64,000 nucleotides of DNA, taken from the NCBI GenBank assembly GCA_963693085.1, contig OY856409.1:657306591-657370590 (forward strand), written 5' to 3'. This DNA comes from Alisma plantago-aquatica. Lineage: Eukaryota; Streptophyta; Magnoliopsida; Alismatales; Alismataceae. Below the pieces are notes generated by a model that saw only the letters and a program-made list of their open reading frames with translations, searched no databases and was not told where the DNA came from. The position numbers were made by a program, and so were the translations under genes. Positions within the stretch are counted from its first letter, which is position 1. Each line of letters opens with the position of its first letter. This document shows, piece by piece, positions 36,142 through 48,955 of the stretch.

Positions 36142-37055
36142 AGTTGGTACAAAGCTTTAGATTTTCTGAATCTACAGGGACACTAGGACTTATGACTAGG
36201 ATGATGTATAAGTTAGGAATATGACATAAAAATATGGTGCATACTGCCTAATCTCAGTATTTGGGTGCCCTGGCTAGGTATTCAATTATTGAAGAAAAGG
36301 TAAGTATGGAACTCTTAGATTGTTGTCTTTCTAATTACTCTGATCAAGTACTCATTTTGAAACAATCTAAAGATCATAACAAATTAGAAATCATGGTGCA
36401 AATATCTCAATCTTACCCTAAAGAAGATGAGAATTACATCATAACCTATCAAAAGTTGAATATCTGGCAACTATAAGAAAAAGATACAACACCATGAAAC
36501 CTAAATATAAATACAAATAAGAAAAAGAGGAGTTCTTGAAGTTGTAATTCAAGAAGATAATAAAGTAAAAGATAGATAAGTCTATTCTAATAAAATGATT
36601 CAAGGTATGAAATCCACATAAGATAAAGAGAGCTCCTATTATAAGGATAATACGAGAAGATGAATGAGAACAATGGCAAATGAATAAAGTGGAACCTGAG
36701 TTATCTCAGACCAACATATGTGTGTAATAAAGTGTTAACATAAAATATGCATGGTATGTGAAAGAAATTAAGGGAGATGGCCCATGTCTAATGAAGAAAA
36801 TGTGGAATATGATTATCTATTCCTTGATATGTGGTTGAGAAACATGATAACATGAAACGACATACATATTAATGATGAAGAGTTAATGAGAAAAGAGCGA
36901 TGAGATGTTATAATCTTAATAATTCCTATTCTAATGGGAGGGACCCAAGCTATAAGAGGTAAGATGATACAAAAAAAGTATAACCTTCATGAAGATAGAA
37001 TCAATTACCTTTTTCTAGTGACCCCTGGACAATGTTGCTTTGATGTGGGAAGTGT
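36142..37055 (+). other. LARD interior, left part, with decayed primer site
   Basis: TGGTACAAAGC at 36145-36155 is a mutated form of TGGTATCAGAGC. The rest is AT-rich and purine-rich without a credible gene. The 71-codon ORF at 36261-36476 (Ile/Leu/Gln-rich) has copia-pol-like phrases but no clear motif. Confidence 0.55.
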
Positions 37056-37060
37056 GTTTC

Positions 37061-38564
37061 TGTTGCGTGTCATTGTTACATGCAACAATCACTAGGACAC
37101 GTTATCCTAGAGTTTAACCTTCTAAGTATAAAAAGGTATCGATCCTTAGAGACGGCGATGAAGATGGTTGAGTTTAAAATTTGATTGCTAGAACAAGAAT
37201 GTAAAATCCATTTTGAGAGTTTGTTAAAACTAAAACAAAAAATAAAGATACTGAATTAAAGATGAACTAATCAAAAGAAAGAAATACCGGAGCTAACATA
37301 CTTCACCACCCTAGCCAAAGTAAAATGAAAGTGAAGAAATTACACAATAAGAAAGAAAAATGAAGGTATGTGAAGCATTCATAAATGATTCACAAAAGAT
37401 GAACTCCCCGTGAACCCATTGGTCCTGGCGTTCACATATCCTAATTCAATTATCCTAATGGGGACTCTTCTGAGGTCTCATAAAAATCCCCATATAATTC
37501 ATTTGGTTGTTCTAAATCTTGGGTTCCACCGTTGTATCCGCCAAGATTAACAAGCGATGAAAATGAGAGATCATTTTGTTAAAATTGTCAATATTCAAAC
37601 TAAAAACCATTTGTCTAAAAAGTCATGTAAAGCTTCAATCTAATCATCACATGGCTAGGGGGATACTCCCCTCGCCTCGGTAAGAAAACTACTCACTCAT
37701 GATAGTGGAGTAGTGGGAGACGGAGGAAGAAAAGATACTAGCCATAGTCTAGGTTTAAAAAGGGAATGAATCCTTATGCGAGAGAGTATCAAATGGTTGT
37801 ACCCTTAATCCCTTGCTCCAGAATTATTGAAAGAGGGAGAATAAGGAGATATATATATAAATAAGCAACAAAAAATAAAAAGAGATTTGAAGAGCAATAT
37901 AAAGGGAAAACTTGATTTTAAGAACAAAAAACTTTATTGCTGAAATCTGAATGCAAATACAAGAAAGAAGAACCGCTCAGCATTTTCTCTGTACAAAATC
38001 TGATGATAAAAGATGGAGATCCCCCCCTTCTTTTATAGGAGAAGAAGGGGTAGGCTTCCCTCAAAAGAGGGGGGAAAATGGGGGGGGGGACTGGAAGTTT
38101 GAATTTTTTTGGATCTAGACAATAGACTCTTGATTGTCTTTAATTATCTTGACCATATAACTCTCTTAAATGTAGATTCTCACAACAGTGATTTTGAGTA
38201 AATTCCCGCTGTCTAGAGAATTTAAAGTACACCTGAAAGTATGGTTTTCCTATAGGTCTTTGAATTTACTTTCCAAATTATATTTGAACATTAAATTCCT
38301 CCTTGGGATGTGAGAGTTATGCCAATTTTGGTGCAAGATATATATTTTAAATCAGCACTACTGGAAAACTGAAATGCATCCTACCTACATCTCTTCTTAT
38401 CTTCAATAATTTTTGAAAATTGAGAGAAATATTATAATAATTCATAAAAGGATTGTTGAGAGGATGAAAGTGCAATTGATTTTTGAATTAAACTAAAATT
38501 ACCAAAAAAGTCTTAGTTAATCATCTAAATGATGCAAATATAAATGATGAATATGGATTCATCA
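37061..38564 (-). repeat. 3' LTR of TR-GAG-like element
   Basis: 1,504 bp, starting TGTTGCGTGTCATTG on the plus strand and ending GGATTCATCA. It is collinear with 51682-53178 at about 90-92% by eye. Both copies carry a polymorphic G run (38070-38090 / 52690-52705). Confidence 0.92.
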
Positions 38565-39605
38565 AAATACCCTAGACTTGAATCTTTGATTATCCTTAAG
38601 CAAATAAAATTATAAATAAATTCCAATTTATACTACCAATATGTCATTCCTCACCCTTGTAACATCACTATAATCCTTATCTCCAATTTTTGGCCAAGTG
38701 ACCCAATCTCCTAGAACCACATAACATAAAGTTCTATATTTCCTATCAAAACAATTATCACATCTTGCTTCAAAAATGAGATTTTATAGAAAAAGAGGCT
38801 TCATCTTACTTTCACTTTGACACTCTCAATTTTTATTTTATTTTTGTAAGTTGTTGCACAAGAACAAGATGAAATTGGGGGGTGTGAAAATAGAGAAGGA
38901 AGTGATGAAAAAATATTGATCCTTCCCCTATTCAACTCAGGATATGAATTTGTAGAGTTGTAGCTACATTGGTCACATTTTTTTCATGTACACTTTTGGC
39001 ATCTTTTGATGGTACACCCCTTTGTGGGGTATGGAGTTTTTATTTTGGGAAGCATGCCACCCCAGACTTCAGTTTTTTCCGGTGGTGATTCTTTGCTTCT
39101 CTTTTTTAGAAGAAAAATAAAGGGAAGGAATAGATGTTCTTGTGCATATAACTTCAACATTTTTTTCCTTTTTTTCATATTTTTTTGAGAGAGTATCATT
39201 GCTTCAGTTAGAATATTCTTATAAATAACATCATACAAGTTTTATAATAAGATAAACCATTGTTTAAATATGGGCAAAAATTATATTTGGTTATGATCAA
39301 TTCCTTATGACTTGCCAATTATTCTAAGGAGTGATGTTATTTAGGGGTCCTAGGTGACAAAATGGGTTTAGACATAGCTATTTGTAATAGATTTTGTAAA
39401 AAGTTTTACTAAATTCAAGAGGGTAAAATGATGAACATCTATTCAAAATGGCCGACTAGATAAAGGCCAAACTAAAATATTGAATTTTTTTGCAGTTTTT
39501 TAAGAAACTAAAACTAAACTACATAACATGATGAAAAATTTCAAAAAAGTTAGATAGAGTGGGTGGAAGGAGTACGTACCACCCACCTCCACCCCAAACT
39601 TAAAA

Positions 39606-39626
39606 TTTTGCTCATCCCGAGCAAAA
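39606..39626 (-). other. Conserved hairpin TTTTGCTC/GAGCAAAA near the 3' end of the Gag region
   Basis: A perfect 8-bp stem with a 5-nt loop, followed on the minus strand by TTAAGTTTGGGGTGG. This TTTTGCTCGGGAtGAGCAAAA plus AAGTTTGGGG arrangement is a hallmark close to the stop codon in plant Athila/Tat-related and TR-GAG elements. Confidence 0.75.
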
Positions 39627-39801
39627 CTTAAATCTAAGATGGAGGGAAGAAGAGGGTGTCCAGGTGGCCCTGGTTGCTAAAAAACGTCCAGCTGAAGGGG
39701 ATGTGTATGAGGACTTGGAACTTGACTGTTGGAGTTTCATAGCATACCCTATGATATGGTAGTTATGGAATCTGAATGGGTTGTTCATATTTTCTTTCAC
39801 C

Positions 39802-40667
39802 TCACAATCCCTCTAATAGGATCCATAGATTTTCCATTGATAGCGAAGGAAGTGTTGAAGATGGATGTAGATTGGGGGAGGTTGATGGGTACCCAACTGG
39901 TAACACATGCAGTTCTAGATGTGCAAAGTCAGGCAGATGATCTGGATCGGGTTTCCCTCGATCATATTGACCTACATATAGGAGAATCGGTGGTGATATG
40001 AAAGGGACAACAACATTTAAATCAGCATGATAAGTATTTTTGCTCAACTCAAAATTTGTGCAATCAACCTTGGGATAGATGGGATTCATGGTTGATATAG
40101 CATGTAACTCTAGTTCCTCTATGCAAGGAGTTCCCAAAGGTTCATGAGGGATAAAAATGGGGACATATTCCTTGTAGTTAGTAGAAGGGGGTATGTAGAC
40201 TTCTTCCAAGGGTTGTGTCTCTTCTTCTAAATTAGTTGTGCATGGAATGGGAATTGGTTGCGACAGAATGTGAGGAATCATTTTGTCAAAGGGGGTTGGA
40301 TGCTTATTATCCAAAATAGACTCAAAATAAGGGTATTGGTCTTCGATGTCAACTGGATTGTTGTAAGTGGTGGAGGGAGTTGTTGGATTTTTTATTGACT
40401 CTCCTGCTTCAACTTTTCATATTCAAGTAGTAAAGTCTGTAAAGGAAAGATAGGGATACCCATGTCCTCACCTCATACAAAATATGTCTCTATTGTTTGT
40501 GTTATTTCTTCAGGATCTGACATATATGACACAAAAATAGGATCATCGTCGTCATCGTTGGGAAGAACCATCTTGGGTTGCTCAAGTTCTACAAGGGTAG
40601 TCTATTATTGGGCTTCTAGTAAGGTAATTAACAGGGCTTGATTGGTTTCTAGTTTTGCTTGTCCTTT
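39802..40667 (-). pseudogene. TR-GAG Gag-like gene, 3' part
   Basis: Downstream half of the interrupted gene. It resumes after the CACTA with KGQAKLETNQALLITLLEAQ and an acidic NDDDDDP stretch, then a 170-codon ORF (40314-39802) rich in Pro and acidic residues with no recognised enzyme motif. Stops separate the pieces. Further in-frame fragments continue to about 39612. Confidence 0.55.
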
Positions 40668-40679
40668 CGCTAGTACATA

Positions 40680-41320
40680 ACCTTTAGTGTCGGTTATTTA
40701 AGGCCTTTAGTGTCGGTTTATAAGCGACACCTATGTGGGCGACGCTAAAAGCCCAACTGTTACGCGTCGGTTCCAAAACTGATGCCAAAACCCTTCACGC
40801 GCCACCGAAAATGCGCCAGCAGGGGACTATAGGTGTCGGTTATTAGATAAGAAACTGATGCCATATACCTTCGCGCCACAGAAAGGGCGCCATCTGGGGC
40901 ACTATCAGCGTCAGTTATTAGATAAGAAACCGACGTCATATACCTTCGTGCCACAGAAAGGGTGCCATCTGGGGCACTATCAGCGTCAGTTTATTAGTAA
41001 TAACCGACGCCATATCACCCCCAGCACGGCCGTGGTGTCTGGCCCGCTGCCACGGCCGTGCTGGCCAGCACGACTGTGGTGTCTGGTCCGCTGCCACGGC
41101 CGTGCTGGCCAGCATGGCCGTGGTGTCTGGCCCGCTCCCACGGTCGTGGTGTCTGGCCTCATATAAGCATCAGTTATTAGCTAAGAAACCGACACCATAT
41201 ACCCCAGTACGGCCATGGTGTTAAGGCAATAGACGTCGGTTACTAGTAGGGAAACTGACACTGTAACTATGTGGCGTCGGTTTTATACAAATAACCGATG
41301 CCTGTTGTTTTTTTTTTCTG
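40680..41320. repeat. Left subterminal repeats and minisatellites of CACTA 2
   Basis: Many GTCGGTT / AACCGAC motifs in both orientations. 40830-40990 contains roughly two copies of a 79-bp unit (GTCGGTTATTAGATAAGAAAC...GGGCGCCATCTGGGGCAC). 41010-41160 is a GC-rich array of units with CACGGCCGTGCTGGCCAGCA and GTGTCTGGCCCGCT. These are likely transposase-binding regions enlarged by tandem duplication. The 102-codon ORF across them is an artefact. Confidence 0.85.
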
Positions 41321-41691
41321 TCAGTCTGCAGACCTGTTGTGGCTGGTCGTAGGATGAGAAACCTACAGTTCAGTTATGAACTGTAGGTTTTATGACATCT
41401 ATTGATATCAGCCAACAACAGGCCACAAACCTGCAAAATTAACAACAAAAATATTCACACATTTAGCAACCTGCAGTTCCATTTGATTTTCATACATTTA
41501 GAAACATTCATGTAGCTAGCAATCTGTAGTTCCATTCATTTTCACATTCACACATGTAGAAACATTCATATAACAACCAACAGTTTCATTCATTTTCACT
41601 CAGATACATGTAGAAACATCCAGACATGTAGAAACATTCACACATATATTATAATTCAGAAATTCATTTACAAAATATAATTCTTTAGTCA

Positions 41692-44600
41692 TTATTTGCT
41701 ATCAACATCCCAATTATATTTTAAAACCCCCACTACTTGTATGGTTGTTGCCCATTCTTCTCTTACTTCATTTAATTCTCCCGTCGTATAGGGAGCATGT
41801 ACATCTAGTAAGACATTTCCTATAGTGTGTTCAGTTTTAAACACATGTAAAGAGAATGATGTATATATATAATTAATGAGCTATAAATAATATTGATATA
41901 TTTCATATTATCTAATGAGACTATATAATACCTCAGGAATAGTATCGATGTCCACTGCGGCATATTTGATAATTATGTGCATAAATCGCATCACATAGTA
42001 TGCACATGCCCATCTGTTGTCTTGTGTAGCACACTATAAATTCAAACATACAAAATATTAAAAAATACAACTAATTAAGCATTGTTCACATAAATAATAT
42101 ATACATATATTGCAGTCGGGAACTTACTTTCACGTTCTTCCAAATTATTGGCTGGTTTTTTTTCGTGGAAACCTTTCCTCTAGCCTTTTTGAACTCATCT
42201 AAACCCCTACATGTTAATGTAACACAGTACATTGCATAATTAAATAGTAATGTAATAACATATGTTAACGGATATGAAAATGAAATATTTCTCACCGGAA
42301 TAATGCCATTTTCATTATGTGTCCATATTTTGAATTCAATTTACTCCCCTTAGGATCTAGATAATAGACAGTGAACGTCTCGGGGACAATAACTAGTAAC
42401 TCCCAATGCATACCACTAGAGGTAAAAAAGTTAAAAATTAATAACTCAAAATCCACAATAAAAATGTAATTTTCTTAAGTCCAAATTATAATAAGCAAAG
42501 TAAAGTTACTCTACATTGAATGGAGCTATTATCACCGTGTTCTTATTTTGAGCAAAATTTATAAAAGCCTCACAGTAGTATTGTTGAACTGACGGAGGGT
42601 CTTTAGCTACTAGACTAATCAAAGATGGAATCAAAAATCCTACATGTTCGAATGCAAAATCTGCACATATCTTATCTAAGTAGCTGCAAAATATGTATTA
42701 ATTACGCATGCATTAATAAATAAGAAATCAGATCACCAGATCTTATACAAGGTATATGGATGTATAAAGAAGATCTCACCTTATCCATAGCTCTATCACA
42801 GATGTATTTAGCCAATCATATCGAAACAACTCCAAAATATCTTGTATAAATAGTTTGCTTTTGTATGATTGACCTGCAACATCTAAATCTATAGAAACAG
42901 TTATAGGGCAATTTATATCATGTTCGCCTAACCATATTTCCATACCCCTACAGTTAGGACCTAACGGGATAGGTAGGTCCTGTGGAACCCAACTGGGTAA
43001 TGTAGGAGGTGGAAGTGGAGGCCTAGATGTTGTGGGTGTCTTCTTTTTAACCTGTATATATATATATAATTTTAGATCAACTGGCATCATATACACACAC
43101 TAACAATTTAACGTAATGTAAATTTACCATACAGTTTCAGTAAAGAGGACATCCGCTTTTAGCCACAATATCACTCCGCCTTCTGCCTCACCAAGTGTTT
43201 CACAATCTGGGTGGGCATATGGCAATGGAAGATCCATCCACTTGGAGAATATATGTACCGGGCTCACACAAATCTAACCAGCTGGTAATAGAGACCCGTG
43301 AAACATTTCCCCTGGTAGGGATGGGTAAGCCGACGCCTCTGCAATGACATATTCTTTACTTTTTAGACGGCATGGCTTCAACCCCTACAAATTTTTGTGT
43401 AAAGAATGTTATATACATATATACATATCATCTTTTTTTAAATGACTACAATTTCATGTATACATATCATCTTAAAACATATCATCTTGAATTAAAAAAC
43501 TAGTTACTATGTCATAAAAATACTTACAACGGATGTGTTAGGTGGTGGGTCTATAGGATTACTCCCAACCTCTACAGTAGGAGTAGAGCGGGATGCCATA
43601 ATAGGTACTGTCTGCTGAGTCTGAGATGCATGCCACTTTTTCAGTGCTTCTTCGAGTTTCCTATCAACTAGCTTATCTACCTATACATGGATAAAAGAAA
43701 CGTTAGCTTCTAATTATTGAATTCTCTTTTACAGTAACATTATAAAGAAAGAATATGTCTTCTTGTGAAAATCCCACTTTTGAGACATGTTTGCACTGGG
43801 ATGGCCCAAAAAAAGCTTTGATGCCCACACCAGCACCTGCAGCCCTAACACGTCCAGGATGCTCTGGGTTACCCAGAGCAACTGTCAATTCATCCCTTGT
43901 GCCCTCAGGGATGAACTTGCCTTGTTTCCTCAGCTCGTGCAGCTCCCGCTAATCACCAAAACAAAAATTTGTAATTAAGTAAACACCACAAATAATCAAT
44001 ATTCGAACGATTGTTGTAAGAGTTGTATTTTACCATTTTTGCAGCCGCCTCAGCAGTTGCGGGCTTCCTTATTTCTCCCTTCTTATTTTTCCTCCCAGCT
44101 ATCCAGACATCATGGCGAGGTAGAGGTGTGCTACCTATAGTAGAGGAATCCTGAGTAGCATAAGACTGAGCAGTAGCCTCAGACTATAGTCTTTGGCGAA
44201 TGCCTGCATACCCCTTTGGACCCATTGTGTGGTCACGCACATTCAGTGCACGCCTTGATTTTTGTGCCTCAATGAGGGCCTAGTTAGTATGCACATTAAT
44301 GATTTGGTTAGTAACAGTAAATGTTAATCTTGAATAGGTTAATACAACATATATTAATGAGATTGGGACTGACGCCTAATACCTTGAATTCATCAGTTTG
44401 TCTTGAAGCAACAAACGCGTCCCATTCTTCTTTGTCCAGGAAGTTCCACTGTTCAGTGGATGTCTTCTTCCTCTTGTCTCCTTCTTTTATGTATTCTCGG
44501 GTGAGATTTGTCCTATAGTTCCTTAGGACTCTCCCATAGCGTTTCATCACGCATTTACGATGCAACTTTTCATCCAATTCAAATATACTCTGCAAAATAG

Positions 44601-45121
44601 AATTGCTATTAACTAGTATCCAACAAATTAGTAATCTACAAAATAGAATTGCAAATTAATAATAACTCACACATAAATCATTCCATATTATGTCTTTCTT
44701 CTCCTTAGGAACTTTATGCCAAGAATCTATCTTACAACCACAATGGCTACGAGTAACATACCCAAGATATGAAACAAACGAATTGCGATTCACACCAGAT
44801 GCATTTCCTGCATTATCAAAATCCACAACATGTTTGGGTCCATTGCCCTTTTGCACTATTAACTTCTTCATCATAGTGATGCCCCTTCTCTTGTCAACTT
44901 TTTGGTGCTGCTGATCAAGTGGCTCAAGTGCTTCAGATGGTACATGTGCATCATCAACCTAAAATTTGACAAAATAAACACATTTACAAGATATAACTAT
45001 AAATGGACATATAGATATAAATATATGATATATTTTTAAAACTTACATTTTGAGGCGGCGCATTGATGTCCTCACCCTCACGGTAATCATTAGCACGGTC
45101 ATCAGGAAAATGCTCATCCAT
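41692..45121 (-). pseudogene. CACTA second gene: En/Spm (Ptta) transposase domain joined to a Ulp1-like protease
   Basis: A start at 45121 (MDEHFPDDRAND) and a chain of exons with GT-AG borders can be read: 45121-45047, 44958-44671, 44589-44383, 44279-44034, 43948-~43742, 43680-43528, 43384-~43128, 43051-42780, 42683-~42510, ~42419-42296, 42206-42128, 42033-41932, then a last exon to TAA at 41692. Exons 2-5 match the plant Ptta/En/Spm transposase (SHCGCKIDSWHKVPKEKK, YRTNLTREYIKEGDKRKK, VALGNPEHPGRVR). The last exons match Ulp1/SENP-type cysteine proteases: catalytic His in GMHWELLVIVP, Asp in YYLDP, Gln and Cys in QDNRWACAYYVMRFM. All four key positions are preserved. Two in-frame TAG codons (44184-44186, 43274-43276) make this copy a pseudogene. 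Its target (SUMO-like or other) is unknown. Confidence 0.82.
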
Positions 45122-45127
45122 CTGAAA

Positions 45128-45305
45128 ATTCACATTCACATTGTAAAGTTCACAGTGTAAAGTAATTCAAATTGTAAAGCTCACATTGTAAAGTTCACAT
45201 TCACATTGTAAAGTAATTCACATTGTAAAGTTCACATTATAAAGTAATTCACATTGTAAAATTCACATTGTAAAGTTCACATTCACATTGTAAAGTTCAC
45301 ATTCA
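45128..45305. repeat. Minisatellite between the two CACTA genes
   Basis: Irregular tandem array built from TTCACATTGTAAAG and TTCACATTCACATTGTAAAG-like units. It lies in the gap between the end of tnp2 and the start of the second gene. Confidence 0.85.
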
Positions 45306-45510
45306 GAAAAATAAAACATATAAAAAAATATAAACATGCCTCTAATATTGCGATTTTTTTATCAATTAACAATCCTTCATTGTGATCTCCGCGCACATAC
45401 AAGTCATCATTAGCTTCAATATTTGCTGGTGTAGGCAACCCAACTGAGAATGGACTGGAGTCATCATACTTATCATAGTACTGTTCTTCATCTATAGGAT
45501 CTTCAATGAA

Positions 45511-48500
45511 CTATCTTTTACCATGAAGAACAACCGACCATTTATCATTTGCAGGATCATCGATATAAAATACTTGTTTCGCCTGTGATGCCAATATGAA
45601 TGGTTCACCCTTCTCGCCAATCTTTTCAAAGTTTACTAAAGTGAAACCAAATTCATCCACTGTAACTCCTTTGGTGTTATTAACCCAATTACATTTGAAG
45701 AGCAGAATTCTGAAATCTATGTAGTCAAACTCCCATATGTCTTCAATGACACCGTAATATGACATTTTAGCTTCACGTGGACTCTTATCCTTTGCACTTG
45801 CAAAAAACATAGTCGATGCTTGAAGGGTGACCCCACTGTTTTGGACGACACTCTTATCATCTTGGCGCTTTGTGTAATATGTGAATCCATTAATGTCATA
45901 CCCTTCATAAGACATAACAGTCAATTTTGGTTTAAAGGTGAGGCATTTGATAGTTTCAGTAATATCATCTGGTGTTTGAGATAGTTGATGTAAGACTTTA
46001 TCTTCAAACCACTTAATAAATGTCTTGTTATGCTCTCTAGCAAGCCACATTGTATTGGCTCGAGGATATTTTCTCTTGATGAAATTGGTATGTTCCTCGA
46101 TATAAACGTTCACTTCGTCATTGTTGTGTAAAATATACAAGTGACCTTGTTCCAACTGCTCACGGCTGATTACTTTCATACGTGATCCCAAAATTCCTTT
46201 GCCAAATTGCTCGTCAATATTCTTGTCATTATCAGGAGTGTCATTATCACTGTGAAAGTCATTGCAAAAATCCATAACCTCTCTCGCCACATAACCCTCA
46301 ATAATACTCTCTTTAGGCCGATAACGGTTTCGAACATCACTTTTAAAAATGCTCATGTATCGTTCAAAGGGATACATCCAATACAAGAAAACTGGTCCCA
46401 ACATTTTCACTTCCCTAGTCAAGTGGACAACAAGATGTACCATGATATCAAAGAACGACAAAGGAAAATACATCTCAAGCTGACATAGGGTAACAACCAC
46501 TTCTGTTTGCAATTTATCGAGAGTATCAGGGTCAATAACTTTGCTGCACAGACTGTTGAAAAAGAAACAAAGTCCGATGATTGCAAACCTTACATGCTTC
46601 GGCAATATAGATCTAATTGCCATAGGCAATATTTGTTGCATTAGAGTGTGACAATCATGAGATTTAAGACCTATCAACTTCAGATCTTTTATTGAGACCA
46701 ATCTACGGATGTTGGATGAGTAACCCTGTGGCACCTTAACATTTACCAAACATTCACAAAAAGCTTTCTTTTCCTTTCTAGACAATGTGTAATAAGCGGG
46801 AGGTAAGTATGTTATCCGATTTTCCATTTCATGAAACTCTATTAATTCTGACCTTATTCCCACTTCACGTAGGTCCAGTCTGTATTTTATCCCATCTTTA
46901 GTCTTACATGGTATATTCAACAAAGTACCAATGACACTATCACAGACATTTTTCTCAACTTGCATGATATCGATACAATGCCTGACTGTCAAAGAACTCC
47001 AATAAGGAAGATCCCAAAATATTGACTTCTTTTTGAATAAAGATTTGTCACTCCGTGTGGCCATAGTACATTGTGATATCTTACCAAATTCATTGACAAA
47101 GTCTTTTACTCTTTCATAAACAACCTCCCATGGTATAGGTTTAGGTGCACTCCGTTCCTCATTCAATCCATTGAATGCTTTGTGCTTCCTACGATACAGA
47201 TGGAATTTTATAAGAAACCTTCGATGACCGAGATATACAGTCTTACCGCCATGTTTTAGTCTTGTTGAATCAGTGTTATCTTCACATATAGGACACGCTT
47301 TAGCTCCTTTGACACTATATCCAGAAAAATTCCCATATGCTGGAAAGTCATTAATAGTGCAAAACAACATAGCGTGCAAACGAAATGTCTCTCTTCATGA
47401 AGCATCATAGGTCATCACACCTTCACCCAAGAGTTTCTTTAAGTCATCAATCAGAGGTTCAAGATAAACATCGATGTCATTTCTAGGTTTTTTAGGGCCC
47501 GATATCAACAACAACATCATTACGCACTTATTTTTCATACACAGCCAGGGAGGAAGATTGTATATAACAAGCATGACTGGCCAAGTGCTATGTTGGCTGC
47601 TCAATGTCCTGTATAGATTCATCCCATCTGTATAAAGCCCAAGTCTTAGATTCCTGACTTCTTCACCAAATTCAGGGTACAATAGATCAATCTTCTTCCA
47701 CTGTGGGGAATCAGACGCATGTCGTAGGATCCCGTCATTATTTTTCTTAACATCTGCATGCTACCTCAAATTCTTCACATCTATCAGATTGGCAAACAAG
47801 CATTGAAACCGTGATATTATAGGTAGATACCACATCACCTTGGCAGGAGAACCAGTTTTGGACTCCCCCGAAGTCGTCAATTTATACCGTGACGCACCAC
47901 ATTTTGGAAAATCTTTCAAATCCACATAGTCCTTTTGAAATAATACACAATCATTTGGGCATGCGTGTATCTTCTTGGCATCCATTCCCATTGGGCACAA
48001 CAATTTCTTTACCTGGTATGTTGAGATTGGCAGCTCGTTTCCTTCAGGAAGCATTTCTTTCAACAAAGACAACAATGACGTGAAGCTTTTGTCGCTCCAT
48101 CTATTGTTAGCTTTCAGCTTATATAATCTCAACACAGCGCTAAGCTTCGTAAACTTAGTACAACTTGTATATAACGATATCTCAACATCATGCACAATGT
48201 TTCTAAAAATGGGAGGTGGATCGGTGTGCTCTACCCCACAACTATCCAGCATCGCATCAACGATGTCTACTGGAACTGGTTCATTCACATCTACGTCATC
48301 GTAGGCAATTTCTTCTTCCACACAAGCACTGCTATCGAAATCCACTGGTTTTGGGTTTGAAATCTCTCCATGCCAGTGCCATTCTGTATAGCCTTGTATA
48401 ATCCTGTTGCACATGACATGACGTTTGATTTCATCACCAGTGCTAACTTTCAAGTTGTTACCGCAATGCCTACATGGACAGTAGAACCTATCTCCAGGTT

Positions 48501-48597
48501 GTTTCCTATGTTCCTCGGCAAATCTAATAAACTGGTCAAGACCAGAAATAAACTCTGGGGTGTAGAGATTGCGAATGGACATCAATGATCTATCCAT
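45511..48597 (-). pseudogene. tnp2: CACTA transposase tnp2, full-length with three nonsense codons
   Basis: One continuous frame runs from ATG 48597 with no frameshift but stops at codon 279 (TAG, 47761-47763), 401 (TGA, 47395-47397) and 1029 (TAG, 45511-45513). Readable sequence continues about 55 codons beyond the last stop (FIEDPIDEEQYYDKYDD...). Domains in order: transposase-associated domain (about 1-75), Transposase_21 (about 280-560, with TDGMN near 323, CPICED, and RHCIDIMQVEKNVCDSVIGT near 540), DUF4218-like (about 600-800, with SHDCHTLMQ and YPFERYM...RNRYRPKESI.EGY) and DUF4216-like (about 945-1025, ending DKWSVVLHGKR). CACTA 1 has TGG at codon 279, so that stop is a new lesion. 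The product would have cut and joined the element ends. Confidence 0.93.
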
Positions 48598-48707
48598 TCT
48601 ATGATCAAAGAAAAATCAAGGATACATTATGACAAGATTAGGGTCTAGGGTTAACAAATACATGTGATGTCATTCTTATATATAATAAATGTATACCACC
48701 TATCCCA

Positions 48708-48901
48708 TTCTTGAACACCTAATCTCACTAGTAAGTGTATAATGTGTATTGGATTTTCAAGAAAATTTCGGCACCATTTCCCCGTTGTTCTCCAAGTACA
48801 TATGTACTTAGAGAACAAACAGGGAAATGATGTCGAAGTTTTCTTGAAAACCCAATACACATTATACACTTACATCCTAAGCGAGATCAGGTGTTCAAGA
48901 A
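48708..48901. repeat. Long inverted repeat upstream of tnp2, copy 2
   Basis: Same hairpin as at 1250-1442, centred on CATATG, with arms of about 95 bp. It is 110-305 bp upstream of the tnp2 start. The arms have a few more mismatches than in copy 1. Its conservation in both copies shows it is an ancestral part of the family, or an early insertion. Confidence 0.92.
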
Positions 48902-48955
48902 CAGTCCCAAACCGGGTACTATCCAAGATTTACTCCTAATGAGTAAATCTTGGAT

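Noticed and set aside
40858..41166. 102-codon ORF in the CACTA 2 left end
   Set aside because: Translation of tandem subterminal repeats.
46207..46488. 93-codon plus-strand ORF
   Set aside because: Antisense shadow of the tnp2 reading frame.
47975..48304. 109-codon plus-strand ORF, also seen at 518-847
   Set aside because: It is conserved between copies only because it is antisense to the conserved tnp2 N-terminus.
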